Shown: positions 34,244 to 46,326, numbered from the stretch's first letter. The stretch: 64,000 nucleotides of DNA from Muricea muricata (GCA_963855995.1 OY979716.1:89057042-89121041); one strand, 5' to 3'. Notes: generated from the letters alone by a model not told the origin. A program made the numbers and translations.

Positions 34244-35541
34244 TACAGACTGTCCCAGAAAAAGTGACACTATAGAAATTATTTCATTGTTCTTAAACCG
34301 CTCTTAAACGCGCGTGATTACACATCTGGGAATTTAATGAAATTGTATTTACATTTAAGCATTTTAAAACCGAAATAATTGATGTAATACGGCGCGTTTA
34401 AGAGCGGTTTAAGAACAATGAGATAATTTCTGCAGGGTGAGTAAAAAAAAAAACTGATGCCCTTTCAAATTCAAATTAGCCGCGAATTTCATTACGCAAC
34501 TTTAAGTATTCCCATAGGTATACAGAGAACAGATCGTGACTAAGTACACAGTACGGGATGAGTAAAAAAACTGATACTATTGAAATTCAAACTAGCAGCA
34601 TTGCATTCTTGCAATTTGATAGACGTGGATCTAAAACAAAATCTAATTCCCAGTGGAAGTTTAAATGCATAATTTTAGCCGTGCAAGAATTGTCAGAACT
34701 AAATCACGATCTGTTCTCTGTACAGGGTGAGTAAAAAAAAACTGATGCCCTTTCAAATTCAAATTAGCCGCGAATTTCATTACGTAAGTATTCCCATAGG
34801 TATACACAGAACAGATCGTGACTATAAGTACACAGTACTGGATGAGTAAAAAAACTAACACTATTGAAATTCAAACTAGCAGCACATTAGCAATCTAATT
34901 CCCAGTGGAAGTTAAAATGCATAATTTTAGCCGTGCAGGAATTGTCAGAAACAAGACAAAGTCAGAAACAAGACATCACTACAGACCCATGGGAATACAC
35001 CGTAATGAAATTCGCAGCTAATTTGAATTTGAAAGAGCATCAGTTTTTTTTTACTCACCCTGTATAGCCATGGGAATACACCGTAATGAAATTCGCAGCT
35101 AATTTGAATTTGAAAGAGCATCAGTTTTTTTTACTCACCCTGTACAGGGTGTCCCAAAAAAACCAAAAACTATTGAAATCACCTATTGTTAACATTTGAA
35201 TGCCCTAGCACTCGTTAAAAAACTAAAATATCTTTGTAAAGTACGTTTGTTTTGCTCATGGGAATATTGATAAAAGCCAAATTGAATAGGCTAAAATAAC
35301 CCATGCATAAAATTTGATTGCATTTTTAATATGCACTCGTAGGTTTAGTTTTTTTGTCTGGCATAACAATGGTTAACACTGAGTATTACTATTAATTATG
35401 ACGGTTATGTCAATAGTTTATCCACTCGTGGGTTCAATTTAGTGCTAGGCATTGAAATTCTAACAATAGATCATTTTCAATAGTTTTGGGGTTTTTTGGG
35501 GACACCCTGTATAGTGTCACTTTTTTCTGGGACACTCTGTA
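34244..35541. mobile_element. Nested mariner-type MITE cluster
   Basis: The outer MITE 34246-35539 has ends CAGACTGTCCCAGAAAAAGT and ACTTTTTTCTGGGACACTCTG, with TA outside both. Its own left part is a near palindrome (TTCTTAAACCGCTCTTAAAC and complement, 34290-34425). It is split by other insertions: a unit starting CAGGGTGAGTAAAAA at 34433 with inverted partners ending at 35062 and 35142 (the last ~80 bp tandemly duplicated), related pieces at ~34555, 34726 and 34838, and a complete 365-bp MITE at 35145-35509. Confidence 0.75.
35143..35511. mobile_element. 365-bp mariner-type MITE
   Basis: Element 35145-35509 has ends CAGGGTGTCCCAAAAAAACC and GGTTTTTTGGGGACACCCTG-like, inverted for ~35 bp. 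TA flanks it at 35143-35144 and 35510-35511. CAGGGTGTCCCA ends are typical of mariner derivatives. Confidence 0.8.
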
Positions 35542-36109
35542 TGCTATACAATCCTGTCTTTTTAAGTAAAGGAGTAGTTGAAACATTGTAATACCCCGTT
35601 TACACGGTACCGGATTTGCTTGGTCACGACATCGCATGCGGGTAGTTTGCGGTCACATTTACTCTCACCACTTTTTTCTATGACTACTTGTTGTTAAATG
35701 CTGCAATACTATCGTAAGTGTAAGAGCCACACTTGTCGTGGAACTATTCAATTTGATATCGTGACCATGCGGATCCGGTACCGTGTAAACGGGGTCAAAG
35801 TCTACTGAACAAATATGAAGTTTTTGAAAGAACCGGCGAAACGTTACTAGGTTTAATGAAACGCAAGTAATAGTTATGTATTATGACAGTCATCAGTTAC
35901 TCAGATTCCGGATTCGGTAACTATGGAATGGCAAATACTTACAATTGACTTTGAAGCAAGCTTAAAGTTTTCAAAGGACGAATCATTCAACCACCAAAAA
36001 TTTCTAATTGAGGAAACATAAATAATATGCTAAAAATATTTAAATCAGACGCTGGATTCAGTAATCATAAGGCAAACATGGATATATGCTTACACTTAAG
36101 ATTGATACT
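35542..36109. other. No gene; one small inverted repeat
   Basis: CCCCGTTTACACGGTACCGGAT (from ~35594) and GATCCGGTACCGTGTAAACGGGG (~35770) form an inverted pair about 200 bp across, probably another small MITE. Nothing else is supported. Confidence 0.5.
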
Positions 36110-37465
36110 GATGGACAAGGTTTTCGATGGTTACATCATCCCTTTGCATAACGCCAAAGCACCAAAGGATATTACAGATTTATCGACGGTATATTCACTT
36201 GTCCATCGGTACAAACAGACAGCGTCTAATTAGCAACAGTTAATTACCTTTGCCATCAGTACCGATGGAAAGGTTTTCGAGGGCTACCTCATGGCCGTGG
36301 AATTATGCAAAATACCTCATTCATCAAACAAAATCGCGGATTACTGATCGCATATTCATTTGCCCATCGGTACGGACGAACGGTAATAATTCCGAGTTCT
36401 CAGTGTGGCGAATATAAATCTTAATCCAAGCCCTAACCCAAACCCTAACCCTAACCAGCGTTTTATTTGTCATGTTTCAACTTTGATGGATTGAAGATTT
36501 GATTAGATTTAGGGCTTGGATTAAAATTTAACTTCGCATACTGAGAACACGGAATTATTACCGGACGAACAACCTACATTTACCGACGGTAAATTGGCTT
36601 TACCATCGGTGCCGAAGGTACCGTTGGACATGGTTTTCGTGGGCTAGCCCGTGTCTTTGGATAACGCTAAGGTACCAAAAGGTATTAGATGTACAGATAG
36701 TCTATTCGTTTCTCCATCGGTACGGACGGAAAGCCTCCATTTACCGACGGTAAATTAGCTTCACCAACGGTACCGTCAATACCTCATGCCCTTAGCATAA
36801 CTCTAAGGCACAAAAAGATATTGCAGATTTACGGCTGGTATATTAATTTCTCCATCGGTACGGACGGAAACCTCCGTTTACGTTTTCGGGGACAACCTCG
36901 CGCTATGTGATAGCGCGAAGTCTCTCGTTCACAAAACGAAATCGCGGTTTTACCGATGGTATATTCATTTCTCTATCGGCATGGACGGAAAACCTCCATT
37001 TACCGATGATAAATTGGCTTTACCATCGGTACCGTCGGCACCAATGGACAAGGTTTTCGAGGGCTACCTCATGCTTCGAGATAAGCCTAAGGCACCAAAT
37101 GATATCACAGATTCACGGCTGGTATATTGATTTCACTAACGGTACGGACGGACAACCTCCATTTACCGACGATAAATTAGCATTACCATCGGTACAGTCG
37201 GCACCGACAAGAAGGTTTTCGACGGCTACCTAATGCCCTTGGCGAAACGCTAAGGGACCAAATGATACTACAGATATACGGATGGTCTATTCATTTCCCC
37301 ATCGGTACGGACGGACGGAAAACCTCAATTTACTGACGGTGAATTGGCTTCACCATCAATACCGTCGGACAAGATTTTCGAGAGCTACCTCATGCCCTTG
37401 GTATAATTCTAAATCACCAAAGGATATTACAGATTTACAGATTCATTTCTTCATCGGTACGGTAC
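36110..37465. repeat. Degenerate satellite array, ~125-165 bp unit
   Basis: At least seven units carry CCATCGGTACGGACGG, CCATTTACCGACGGTAAATT, GGCTTTACCATCGGTACCG and AAGGTTTTCGAGGGCTACCT. Unit starts lie near 36203, 36364, 36713, 36850, 36975, 37135, 37300 and 37450. ATCGGTACCGAT and TTTACCGACGGTAAA are palindromic. A MITE is inserted in the second unit. Related units occur at 28255-28560. Confidence 0.85.
36374..36570. mobile_element. 181-bp MITE with 8-bp duplication and telomere-like repeats
   Basis: Element 36382-36562 has inverted ends GGTAATAATTCCG/CGGAATTATTACC, extending through GTTCTCAGT and TTAATCCAAGCCCTAA. It is flanked by GGACGAAC on both sides (36374-36381 and 36563-36570). 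The interior reads CCCTAACCCAAACCCTAACC and so on, about four TTAGGG-type units. The 8-bp duplication lies inside satellite sequence. Confidence 0.85.
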
Positions 37466-38128
37466 TTACAAACCCACACACGCTTAAAGCTTTGAAAAAT
37501 AGCTCCTCATTTTCCAGCAACATCTTGGGTTCTGAGCAACTATCGACATTTTACATTTACATCACTTTGAGTAAAATACAGCTTTATGTCGCACATACTG
37601 GCTTTAAACATTTTACAGGACGCTAATTATGCTACTGTATAATAGTTTCTGTTCCTGATATATTCATCGTTTTGTACCAGGATTCGTCGTAAATGGTTCC
37701 TGTGGAAAAGTGATCACAACGCTGCGATGTATTAAACTTCCTCTTCAGGCTGGAGGAACAACGTAGCTAATTACAGCGGTCCCATGGGGTGATGAAATTT
37801 TCCAATTTCAACCGACGTGCAAACAAACCCAGTGGGAGCAAATCGAAAACATAAGACAACCAGGCTACTTCCAAAAGTGATATGCAATCTGTCAGTGTCT
37901 TCTTCAGCACAGTTTTAATGGCTTTGGTGGCTCTTTTCGCTGAAAGACCGATATTTAATCCAGTCTATATGATGTATATACAATAACAATTATGTACAGT
38001 AAACATAATGAAAATGAAAAAGATTGATTATGAATCTCGAAAATTTTGGGATCAAAATTTTTAAATTTTGAAGTGCTAATATGTTTCCTTAATTTTATCT
38101 TCCGTAGATAACCGTGAACTTAAAAAAA
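37466..38128. other. No gene seen
   Basis: Non-coding sequence between the satellite and a microsatellite; no motif supported. Confidence 0.5.
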
Positions 38129-38228
38129 CGCACACGCACACGCACACGCACACGCACGCACGCACACGCACGCTTACGCACGCACGCGCACGCACGCACG
38201 CACGCACGCACACGCACACGCACACGCA
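38129..38228. repeat. CACACG/CACG microsatellite
   Basis: About 100 bp of alternating CACACG and CACG units. Open frames through it (Arg/Val/Ala/Cys repeats on the minus strand) are not genes. Confidence 0.95.
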
Positions 38229-38469
38229 AAATACCGAGACTGCTGTTGTTCGATCCCTTCAAATAGCAAAAGTTTTGACTACGCAACAAGGATGCCAAGT
38301 ATGATGACTAAAGCATATGACTTCCCCTCTTGTGTCGAAGTTAATGCAACCTATCTCTTTGACCAGTCTCAGTGTCGTCTTGTATGACTACCATCGTCTT
38401 TCATTTCGGTCAGTCTAAGTGTGATATCTCAGTGACATACAAGATCCGGATGCACTGCCCAGAACGGCA

Positions 38470-38800
38470 ATCATAATACCTAGAGTACTTAGATCATTTC
38501 ACAGGCTGGCAGACAAGCCTGGGCGGCGATGGACATGACTGAATGTCATTCCTGATAAAATTGTACAAAGCAATTCTCCATAGCATCTTCAGTGAAGCTC
38601 ATTTTCGTTTCACCAGTGACATACAGGTGATCATGGGTAAGCAATGCGACAACAGGTTGGCTTTGCCATTCATGCCAAAGTTTGACACAAATGCCACAAC
38701 CAAGCTGTCTTCGCAAGCGGTGGTAGAATTGTTGAAATCTCCAGAAGAACTCGAACACGACAAAGAGAAACCCGTACGGAATATAGAGCAACTAGTGTAG
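38470..38800. repeat. Dispersed coding-like repeat, copy 1 (copy 2 at 55040-55440)
   Basis: Shared sequence includes CTTCAG-GAA-CTCATTTTCGTTTCACC and AACAGGTTGGCTTTGCCATTC. In the plus frame both copies encode DNRLALPF(M/L)PKFD-NA-TKL-SQA. I do not recognise the family. Both strands are open through copy 2, so coding direction is uncertain. Confidence 0.55.
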
Positions 38801-39339
38801 TTTATAACGCTTATAAAGGTTGTAAGTTAAATCATTTTTCCCCGGCAACATCATTCGCGCTTTGGTCAGGACTAAAGAGCCTAAGATATTCCCTGTAAAA
38901 CATGATCAATTTGCATGCAGTGAATTCGCCAAACGCTGGACTAATACCTACAGCTCCATGTTTGGGGAGACGCTAAGATGTAGGATATTTATGTTCAACA
39001 GTCATACACATGCATAGCTTTTATACCATTTTCCCGAATTGTTTCCTGCTTTTGAAAAAGTGTATCCAGAACCAAGATGTAAGTTCATAAACAACAACAA
39101 TACTTCTTAATCACACTAAAAACACAAATCTTGGTAAAACGTCTAATATTCTCGCGGGCAAGAATGCCTGCGGTGTACACAAAGAGTAAGGAACTCGGTT
39201 TTGGCGTTGTAAGACGTCTCGACCTTGCGCGGACCACATTCATTGTCTTTCTTGAATCATTTTAATTCCATTGTACTCAAGCCGTCCTCGTGGAATATAG
39301 CTTGCTATCTAAAACACATATTGTTCCACATTAATCAAC

Positions 39340-40410
39340 ATGTCTTCAAAGGTCTCCAAACCTGACAACACCGGAACACTCACGATCCCTTTGGTCACTA
39401 CGTGGTTGAGGATGTCTTGATGTTATCCTGATAACTTTGAAGTCTTCCAAATAATTCTTTAAGGATCGCGCATTATTAGATAGATCGAAATTACGTGAAC
39501 TATTATATAGGTCGATGATGGGCGCGAAGAGACATGTCTTCCAAGATCGTCAAAGGGGATTACACCAGGACACTCACTATCACAATGGAACACCGTGATC
39601 GTGGATGCTACTGATGTTATGCTGATAACTTTCTGACCTTCCAAACAATTCTTTGAGGATCCTGTAGAGCGTGTCTGGATTTTCGGAGCACTATACACTG
39701 GAAACTACAGATACGATATATGGGACAGTGAGAACACGCGCAGCTGATATACGCTCCAATACTGATCTACTGTTCTATTTTTGATAAAAAAACCTACTGA
39801 AATACACCGAGTTTCTGGCGATATTATACTTGCCATGATACAAAACTGAATCAGGATCTACAAAATTAACCGTTAAATCCTATTAACTATTCAAATTGAT
39901 ATTCCTTAAATTTCCCTATTTACCCATAGTACGAGAATGGGGATGTCTGCTCTCCGACTATGCCGTTTCTAACCCTGTATAATAAGGTACCTCTAGTAGC
40001 AATCAGTGGCGAAGCCAGCCCGACATTTGGTCATGCAAATGCAAATGTTTCTATCTTTATAGACCGTTAAGGGTCAATTTCTAAAGAAATGAATGATGAT
40101 AAAGATTTAAATTTGCATGGCATGACCAAGTTGTTGGGCTGGCTTCGCTGCTGGTAGCAATAACGATTATTTGAGACACCCCTGTCCTCTATTCCGTTGA
40201 CCATTAGAACATGATGTGCAACATGGAGTGAAGCTGTCGAACGGGAATGCCGTCTTCGCGTTGCCGTCTTGCGTTATAATTTAGGTGGATATTTTTACCA
40301 AAGACAGAGCGCGAAGATCAATACGTCTTCCAAAATCTCCAAACCGGAAAACAGAAACGATCACTAGGATTACATGGTTGAGGATGTCCTGGTGTTGTCC
40401 TAATGATTTC
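39340..40410. repeat. Three dispersed copies of a ~150-bp repeat
   Basis: Copies begin near 39340, 39531 and 40321 with ATGTCTTCCAAGAT/GGTCTCCAAA and include GATGTTATCCTGATAACTTT-like sequence and CCAAACAATTCTTTGAGGATC. A MITE (40004-40153) lies between the second and third. No gene is supported in 38801-40600. Confidence 0.65.
39996..40161. mobile_element. 150-bp hAT-type MITE
   Basis: Element 40004-40153 begins CAGTGGCGAAGCCAGCCC and ends GGGCTGGCTTCGCTGCTG. It is flanked by the 8-bp repeat GTAGCAAT (39996-40003 and 40154-40161). Confidence 0.85.
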
Positions 40411-40603
40411 ACACGAGGAAAATTCTCACACTTGCCCAGCAATCTCAACAAAGTGTGAGAGTTTTTCTCGTGATGTCTTAATACAACACAGATGATCTTT
40501 ATTCAAGCAACATCTTGGATTCTTTGATATAAACGGAGCAAAAATATTCCTTCGAACTTTAAAATGATGGACCACGTGACCAACGCAATGCGGAAATATT
40601 TAA

Positions 40604-40745
40604 CACTTATTGACTGAGACCGAGGGAAACAGTATGTTTTGTGGACCAGAGACTGTCGATGTTCCCGAGGCGAAGCCGAGGGAAACATCGACAGTCGAGG
40701 GTCCACAAAACATACTGCTTTCCCGAGGTCTCAGTCAATAAGTAT
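40604..40745. repeat. Interrupted palindrome c
   Basis: Stem segments CACTTATTGACTGAGACC, CAGTATGTTTTGTGGACC and GACTGTCGATGTT pair with complements across the loop CCCGAGGCGAAGCCGAGGG. Interruptions CCGAGGG, TCGAGGG and CCCGAGG read in one direction. It shares CAGTATGTTTTGTG with palindrome d. Confidence 0.85.
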
Positions 40746-40970
40746 TTTATAATATACTGAACGTCAAAAGAAAAGAAAAGTACCACAAATCAATCAAACA
40801 TGTATAAAAAGGATTACCTTTTACCTGACATGGCTCCGTGAGGCTCTGTGGATTTGTTATTTACCGGTGAATAAAAGTAATGTCCACCGCTTAGCTACGT
40901 TGCCAGGTAGACAGTAGAATTTCTCTACTATCACGCGATACGCTCTTAACCAATAAGAAACAGGAATAAT

Positions 40971-41030
40971 TGAACTTTGACACTCAGTATATAATAAACA
41001 TATTTATGATATATCAAGTGTCAAAGTTCA
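40971..41030. repeat. Short inverted repeat
   Basis: TGAACTTTGACACT and AGTGTCAAAGTTCA, 32 bp apart. A related phrase, CACTTTGACACTTGATATAT, lies at ~41300 next to palindrome d. Confidence 0.7.
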
Positions 41031-41328
41031 TTCATTCTGGTATCTTACTGGTTTAAAGAGGATCACGTGAAAGTCATGAAATTCAACTGTTGACCTGCGA
41101 GGTCTGCAAGGGCATTAAAAGTATTAATGCCCGCGTATTAATGCCCGGCGGTGATAAAACCGGAGGTGCAAGCATGTGTGACGTAAAAATGCAACGTTTG
41201 TCCCTATGAAGCCGAAAGTTGTTTTTCGTGTTTTCAAATCAAATTATTTTGTATCACTTTGTTCAATAAAAACGGTTTTTATCTTTTTAATACTGTCGTT
41301 CACTTTGACACTTGATATATTAATAAAA

Positions 41329-41430
41329 CACTTATTTACTGGGCCCTCGGGAAAGCAGTATGTTTTGTGATCCCTCGACCGGCGATGTTTCACAAAACAT
41401 ACTGTTTCCCTCGCGCCCAGTAAATAAGTG
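41329..41430. repeat. Interrupted palindrome d
   Basis: Outer arms CACTTATTTACTGGGC/GCCCAGTAAATAAGTG and inner arms AGTATGTTTTGTGA/CACAAAACATACT. The interruptions CCCTCGGG, CCCTCGACC and CCCTCGCG have the same orientation. It is related in sequence to palindrome c. Confidence 0.85.
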
Positions 41431-41950
41431 CTAAATATACACTTAAAATGTTTCACACCGTTTGTAATTTTGTTTATAAAGGTAAAAATGTGATTGACTT
41501 AGAGTAGGCGAATTCAAAAGGACATTTAAGTATAGAAACAAGTGGAAGGACTTAAGTTGCGAATTTGTCCCAGTGAAGAGTAGACAGCGAGACTTTTATA
41601 ACTTTCTTCGTCAGCCGTGCAGTTATCGTGGTTTTGAACTACACTGATCAATTTAGGGTAGCTTTGGTGATGACTTCGATTATACAGATATTATGCTGGC
41701 CATTGATATTTCTTATTAGATTAGGAGACCACCGATTTTAATAGCATAAGGTGAAAATCAAAGATATGTGGAAAGATTTATATTTATTTGCTATGATTGG
41801 AATTCTGAGCATCATTTTATAATTCCAAGTATGTTTTTGGACTTGGTTTCACATTGAAGGAACACTTAGTAACAACTTGACGTGTCGTCTTCGACTCAAA
41901 TTCTTCGTCTTAATTAACTTACTGCCGCCCATACTAACACTATAAACTGT
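41431..41950. other. No gene seen
   Basis: Non-coding flank of the large transposon that follows. Confidence 0.5.
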
Positions 41951-41957
41951 TGAACAT

Positions 41958-42259
41958 AAACAAGGGGGAATTTCATTTTGAGCCAATCAGCGTGTTTGTT
42001 TACATTTTCGCTATAGACCAATTAGAACGCGCGACACGCAAAAACGTAATCAAAAGCAGTGAGAAAATAGCACCTGGTTTAAAGCCTTCGGTGAGCTTCG
42101 TTTTTAACTTTTTCATTTTAAAACTTAAAAAATCTAGTTCAGCGACACCTCCTCTTTAAATTCCTCGTGTAATTTGTGGAATTTTGACCTAGAACCGAAG
42201 ATATCGACGTCGAATAGCAGCCTTTTTTGAGCACGCGAAGCAACAATTATTTCACTGTG
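41958..42259 (+). repeat. Left TIR of the RING-finger transposon
   Basis: 302 bp. The two differences from the right TIR are in GCTATAGACC (GCAATAGACC) and AATTAGAAC (AATCAGAAC). CCAATCAG and CCAATTAG CCAAT-type boxes lie near its outer end. Confidence 0.92.
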
Positions 42260-42533
42260 TGCACAAGAATTAATTTGTGTACCTGCAGAATTTTGTACTT
42301 TTATAAAACGGCTCTAAACAATTTTTCATAAACAAGGTATTCTGTGGTAACAGTTAAAGTGAATAGTACGATAGCAAATCAAAATATTCAAAAGAGCGAT
42401 AATTTTGCCGCCAGATCGAAAATTAGAACCATGCAGTAAATGGTTTTCTAGCGGCAAGCGGCGGGAAAAAAGTATCAAAAAACATCGTGTTTTTTAATCT
42501 CTACAACAGCTACTGGAAAACAGCAACGCAAAA

Positions 42534-42860
42534 ATGCCTAGGTTTAGGAGGTCTTGCAATAATCCCTTTCACGAAGAGTGGTCGTCGTCGAAAAATGACG
42601 GGGAAACAATCGTGAACCTTACAGGACGAGGTTTGCTAACTTTATCGAAGGTTTTCGGAAGTTTTATTGAGGCAGAATTGGGAAAGAAAGTTCCTCGTGG
42701 TGTAAAATTCCTTTGCACTACGTGTCTTCGCGAATGTTTTAAAAAGCGAAAATTCACCAAATTTCTCCCCAAAGATTCTTCACTCGACCTTGAAAGGAAA
42801 GTTCAAAGACAGGCATGCAAAGTTGTCATGATCAACTTTGATCAACAGGCAGACAGCTAG
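42534..42860 (+). CDS. Probable first exon: basic Cys-containing N-terminus
   Basis: Encodes 108 residues starting MPRFRRSCNNPFHEEW, with C8, H13, C61, C64 and C68 (FLCTTCLRECFKKRKF) that could bind zinc for DNA recognition. It starts about 275 bp inside the left TIR and is followed at 43251 by the large exon. The frame stops at 42858, and a classical donor is not obvious. A weak GT donor at GGAAA|GTTC or a GC donor at CAACAG|GC would each join in phase 0 to an acceptor at 43250. It could instead be a separate small protein. Confidence 0.5.
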   Translation: MPRFRRSCNNPFHEEWSSSKNDGETIVNLTGRGLLTLSKVFGSFIEAELGKKVPRGVKFLCTTCLRECFKKRKFTKFLPKDSSLDLERKVQRQACKVVMINFDQQADS

Positions 42861-43250
42861 GGTAGCTTTTTTTAGGTTCTTAATCCGCAGGAAAAATCAT
42901 CATTATTTTAAATAAACTACTGTTTTAGTTTCTGATAATTTTATGTTAATCCTTTGTAACAGAAACAAACACAAAGTCAGAGTGGGTTTTACATTGCCAT
43001 TAGGAAAGCAAAACATGTTCATTTAAAACAAATTTTTGAAGAAAAACAACCCTACATTATGATTTATTTGGTAAGTGGTACTCATAGTTATAGCACTTTG
43101 GGCTCACTAAGAGAGGGAAAGCTATAATATATTAAAACTTTATTTCAAAAAATACAGCATAGGTAAAGTGGTAAACTCCAAATTAAATACTGTAAACAGT
43201 CCTAACATGCACATGGGAAAACATGCTCTTTTTATGTAATTACCATTTAG

Positions 43251-46200
43251 CTTAGTACTTTGGATAACAATACAGAAATACCAGTTCTTATTGAAAATGA
43301 GCAATTGAATGCAAATGTTGGTCAGTCTTGCTCTGGCAATCAGCTGGGTGATGTATCAGTTTGTACAGAATATTGCCAAAACCAGCCAAACACCAGTAAC
43401 CCTGAAGAATCACAAGATCTCGAAGAGCTGCCACAAGATACTGAATACAACAGCAGTCAGTTGAGTAACGAAACGACCATAACTGTGGGTTCTCACAGCC
43501 ACACAACTACTGTCGACAGTCAGGAGTCTGTTCTATTAAAAAAACCCTCAGGAGTTAATGCTGATGCTGAATGCCAAACAACACATGGCGTTTTCTTGTC
43601 AGGTGAAGAATATGATAAGCTATTAAAACAAGCATCACTTTGCCATGATTTCAAAAATAATCTCAATAACATCAGATCACTTTTGCAAAATTTGGAAAAG
43701 CCTGAGATGAATCCAGATGGATTTCAAAAACTTTGCAGAGATTGTGGTGCTGAGAACCTGTATTTTTGTATCTATGATGCTATATGCACAGAGCAGATGT
43801 CGGATGAACGCAAAAATTTGGTTAAAGTACGTACAATGGTGATCATCTATATTATGGTATACTCACAATCGCAAAGATGTAATTCGTTCCAGATAGCTTT
43901 ATCCAGAACACTCCAGCAGTTTGGAATTAGTGAGAGGGGACTGGAATCTCTTCGCAATCTTGGTATCACTGCACACCCTCGCACAGTGAAAGCCCAGTCA
44001 AAATTGATGTCTTCCTCCCATTCTGATACCGTCCAAAGCTTCATTGAATTGGCTATTGAGAATGAGCATCTGCTTTTGTTCTTTATTGATGACTACCATA
44101 ATATTCACACACAGCATCGACCTGAAGCAAAAACACAAACACAAGCTATTCACATGACAACCCTCCTCTTGAAAGTATTTCCAGAGGTTAAAGCCATCCC
44201 CAATAATGTCGATCTTCACCCTAAAAGTCCTGTAACAATTCCTGAACTTAAAATCTTTATGGCAAGAAATATGGACAATCTTTCAAAAACGTATGCAGAA
44301 ATCATGCCTGATTGGATTGTTGCAAAATACTTTGACCCGGAAGCTGAAAGACAAAGACTGTTAGTTCACGACTATCAGCAAACTGAAAACCAGCAAATGA
44401 GATGTATGGATAACACCAAGCTTGTTGACAGTCTTGAACTACCTCTTAAATCATGTGATAATGTTCTCACAGCAGTTAAAAGAATCCTGTCTAGTGGATT
44501 AGAAATTTACCTTGATAAATTTGTTGCTCCCTTTGTTGGTGACTGGCCAATGCAGTTCTTTGCTCGACAACTGGTTTACTCCAATTCTCCCTGTTCTGCA
44601 GCTCTAAAGAATGTCATCCCTCTAATTGGACCACTCCACATCTCTTTGAATGCCAGAGAATGTATATTGCTGATTTTCCATGAGATCTTTGCAGACCTCT
44701 ACAAATTCATCTTTGGTAAAAAAGCCAAGCTAGCAAAAAAACCAAAACCCTGGAGGATCTCCCTACTGTTGGAAATCATCTATGGTGGGTGGACACTCAT
44801 ACGAGATATGGTTCTCTCAGTATTTTTCAAGTGTAAAGATATTGAGTATTTGACACTTGTCAATCTTCTTGATACCTATGTTCCACTGGTCTTAACCATC
44901 TACTCTATTGCATTTAAGTGCAACAAATACGAAGAATTTTTAGTATCATTGCTAAAATGTTGGGTCATGTGTGTCGTGTTTAGAAGACGCCACTACAATA
45001 AGGCATTGTTGGTTACCTTGTCCATATTCCATCATTGGCAAGAAAATTCCCCGACAATGTATGAAACCTTGCGCAACTACTTGGTTACACTGGATGAATA
45101 CCCAGTTGAGAACTTCCACTCTGTTCTACGAGGAAGAACCAAGGAAACAGATTCGGCAGACCAGATAGCATTTAAAGCCAAGGAAATTGATGCCTGCAAA
45201 CACATGTTACAGTCATTTCAGTCAGCATTTGTACCACCAAGAAAGTTTACTTTCAGCCGAAAGAAAATAGATGGGCTAAAGGCAAAGGCTGCTGAATTCC
45301 TGACCAACAAATTTGAGACCCTCCATGATAACCCAAACATGGCAGCTGAGCTACCAAGAAAACCAAGGCAGCCCAAGTACATGACAAAGTGGAAGCTTCC
45401 AAATTTGTTTGGTGAGAAAGTAGTGACCAACCGAGTGCTCCCTTTAGGATTTACCTCTATTGAAAATCCTCCCAACCCAGCAAGGTAAATGCTTTACCCA
45501 AGTTTGTAATAAACAGTAGAATCATTAATAGGACAACTTTAGAATACCTGATTACTAGGTTTCTTGTTATAGCAGCTTGTGCACAATCCTTATATCATCA
45601 GAAATTTAAAGTTATTTGTTTTGATCAACCTTCCAACTCTTTAAACCACATGTTTAGTAGTACATCCTTGTTTGCCCTACCAGCTATATAAAGAGAAACA
45701 AAATTCTGATATCAAATCAAGTGCCAAGTGGCTAAGTATGACTAGGTATTCTAAAGTTTTGTTTGCAGCTAGACCAAGTTAGAATATTTTGTTTGTATTT
45801 AGGGTCTTATAGGGTAGAAAGCCTACACATATAAAAATGCACAACTTGTAGCAAACCTGCATCAGACTTCTTTCACAACAAGCTTGTTCAGTGTTCATGA
45901 GTCAACAACTTGTCAACAAGATGTGACATTTTTGCATATGCAGATTAGAAAATACAATTTCGTTTATACAGAAAATGCGACTTACCTGGCTGCAAGAAGA
46001 GTAGCGCTCTATGGACGGTGTTCCGAGGTTGTGCTCATTCATTCCATGTCGAATGTCTTCTACCAGATCTCAGCGTCTGCAAGATTTGTCAAGCGACTTT
46101 GTTGTCCAAGATTGAAATTCTTGGCAAAACTGCAAACGATGCCGTCTTTAATATAAACCCCGATTCCACCGACGATGGCGACGAGGACACAAGTGACGAC

Positions 46201-46326
46201 GACGACAGTGGATCAGATGACGAGACAGAATGTCACGAGAACGAACAACCAGAACAACCAGAAAGTGTGCACATTCTGTTGCGAAGAATAAGTCTGTGGC
46301 AAAGACCAGAGGTTCCACAACAATAG
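43251..46326 (+). CDS. Large putative transposase with C-terminal RING-H2 finger
   Basis: The main exon (43251-45484) ends CCAGCAAG|GTAAAT. The next (45972-46326) follows TTTATACAG, joining in frame as AG|A. Counted from 43260 the product is ~859 residues. Residues 1-110 are acidic and Ser/Thr-rich. The core contains LLLFFIDDYHNIHT (D277, D278), PLIGPLHISLNARE, RRRHYNKALLVTLSIFHHW and DEYPVENFHSVLRGRTKETD (D612, E613, E617), candidates for a DDE-type site (inference), then PRQPKYMTKWKLPNLFGEKV. The last exon supplies a C3H2C3 RING-H2 pattern (C-x4-C, CAHSFHVEC, CKIC) and the acidic tail DSTDDGDEDTSDDDDSGSDD. RING-H2 fingers usually act as ubiquitin ligases. It should be nuclear. No frameshift is seen. 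Confidence 0.75.

Noticed and set aside
36907..37626. Two ~110-residue plus-strand frames
   Set aside because: They run through degenerate satellite units and share only satellite-encoded phrases.
38095..38298. Arg/Val/Ala/Cys-rich minus-strand frame
   Set aside because: It translates the CACACG microsatellite.
43288..45475. Minus-strand frames and short plus-strand frames within the large exon
   Set aside because: Shadows of the long RING-transposon reading frame.
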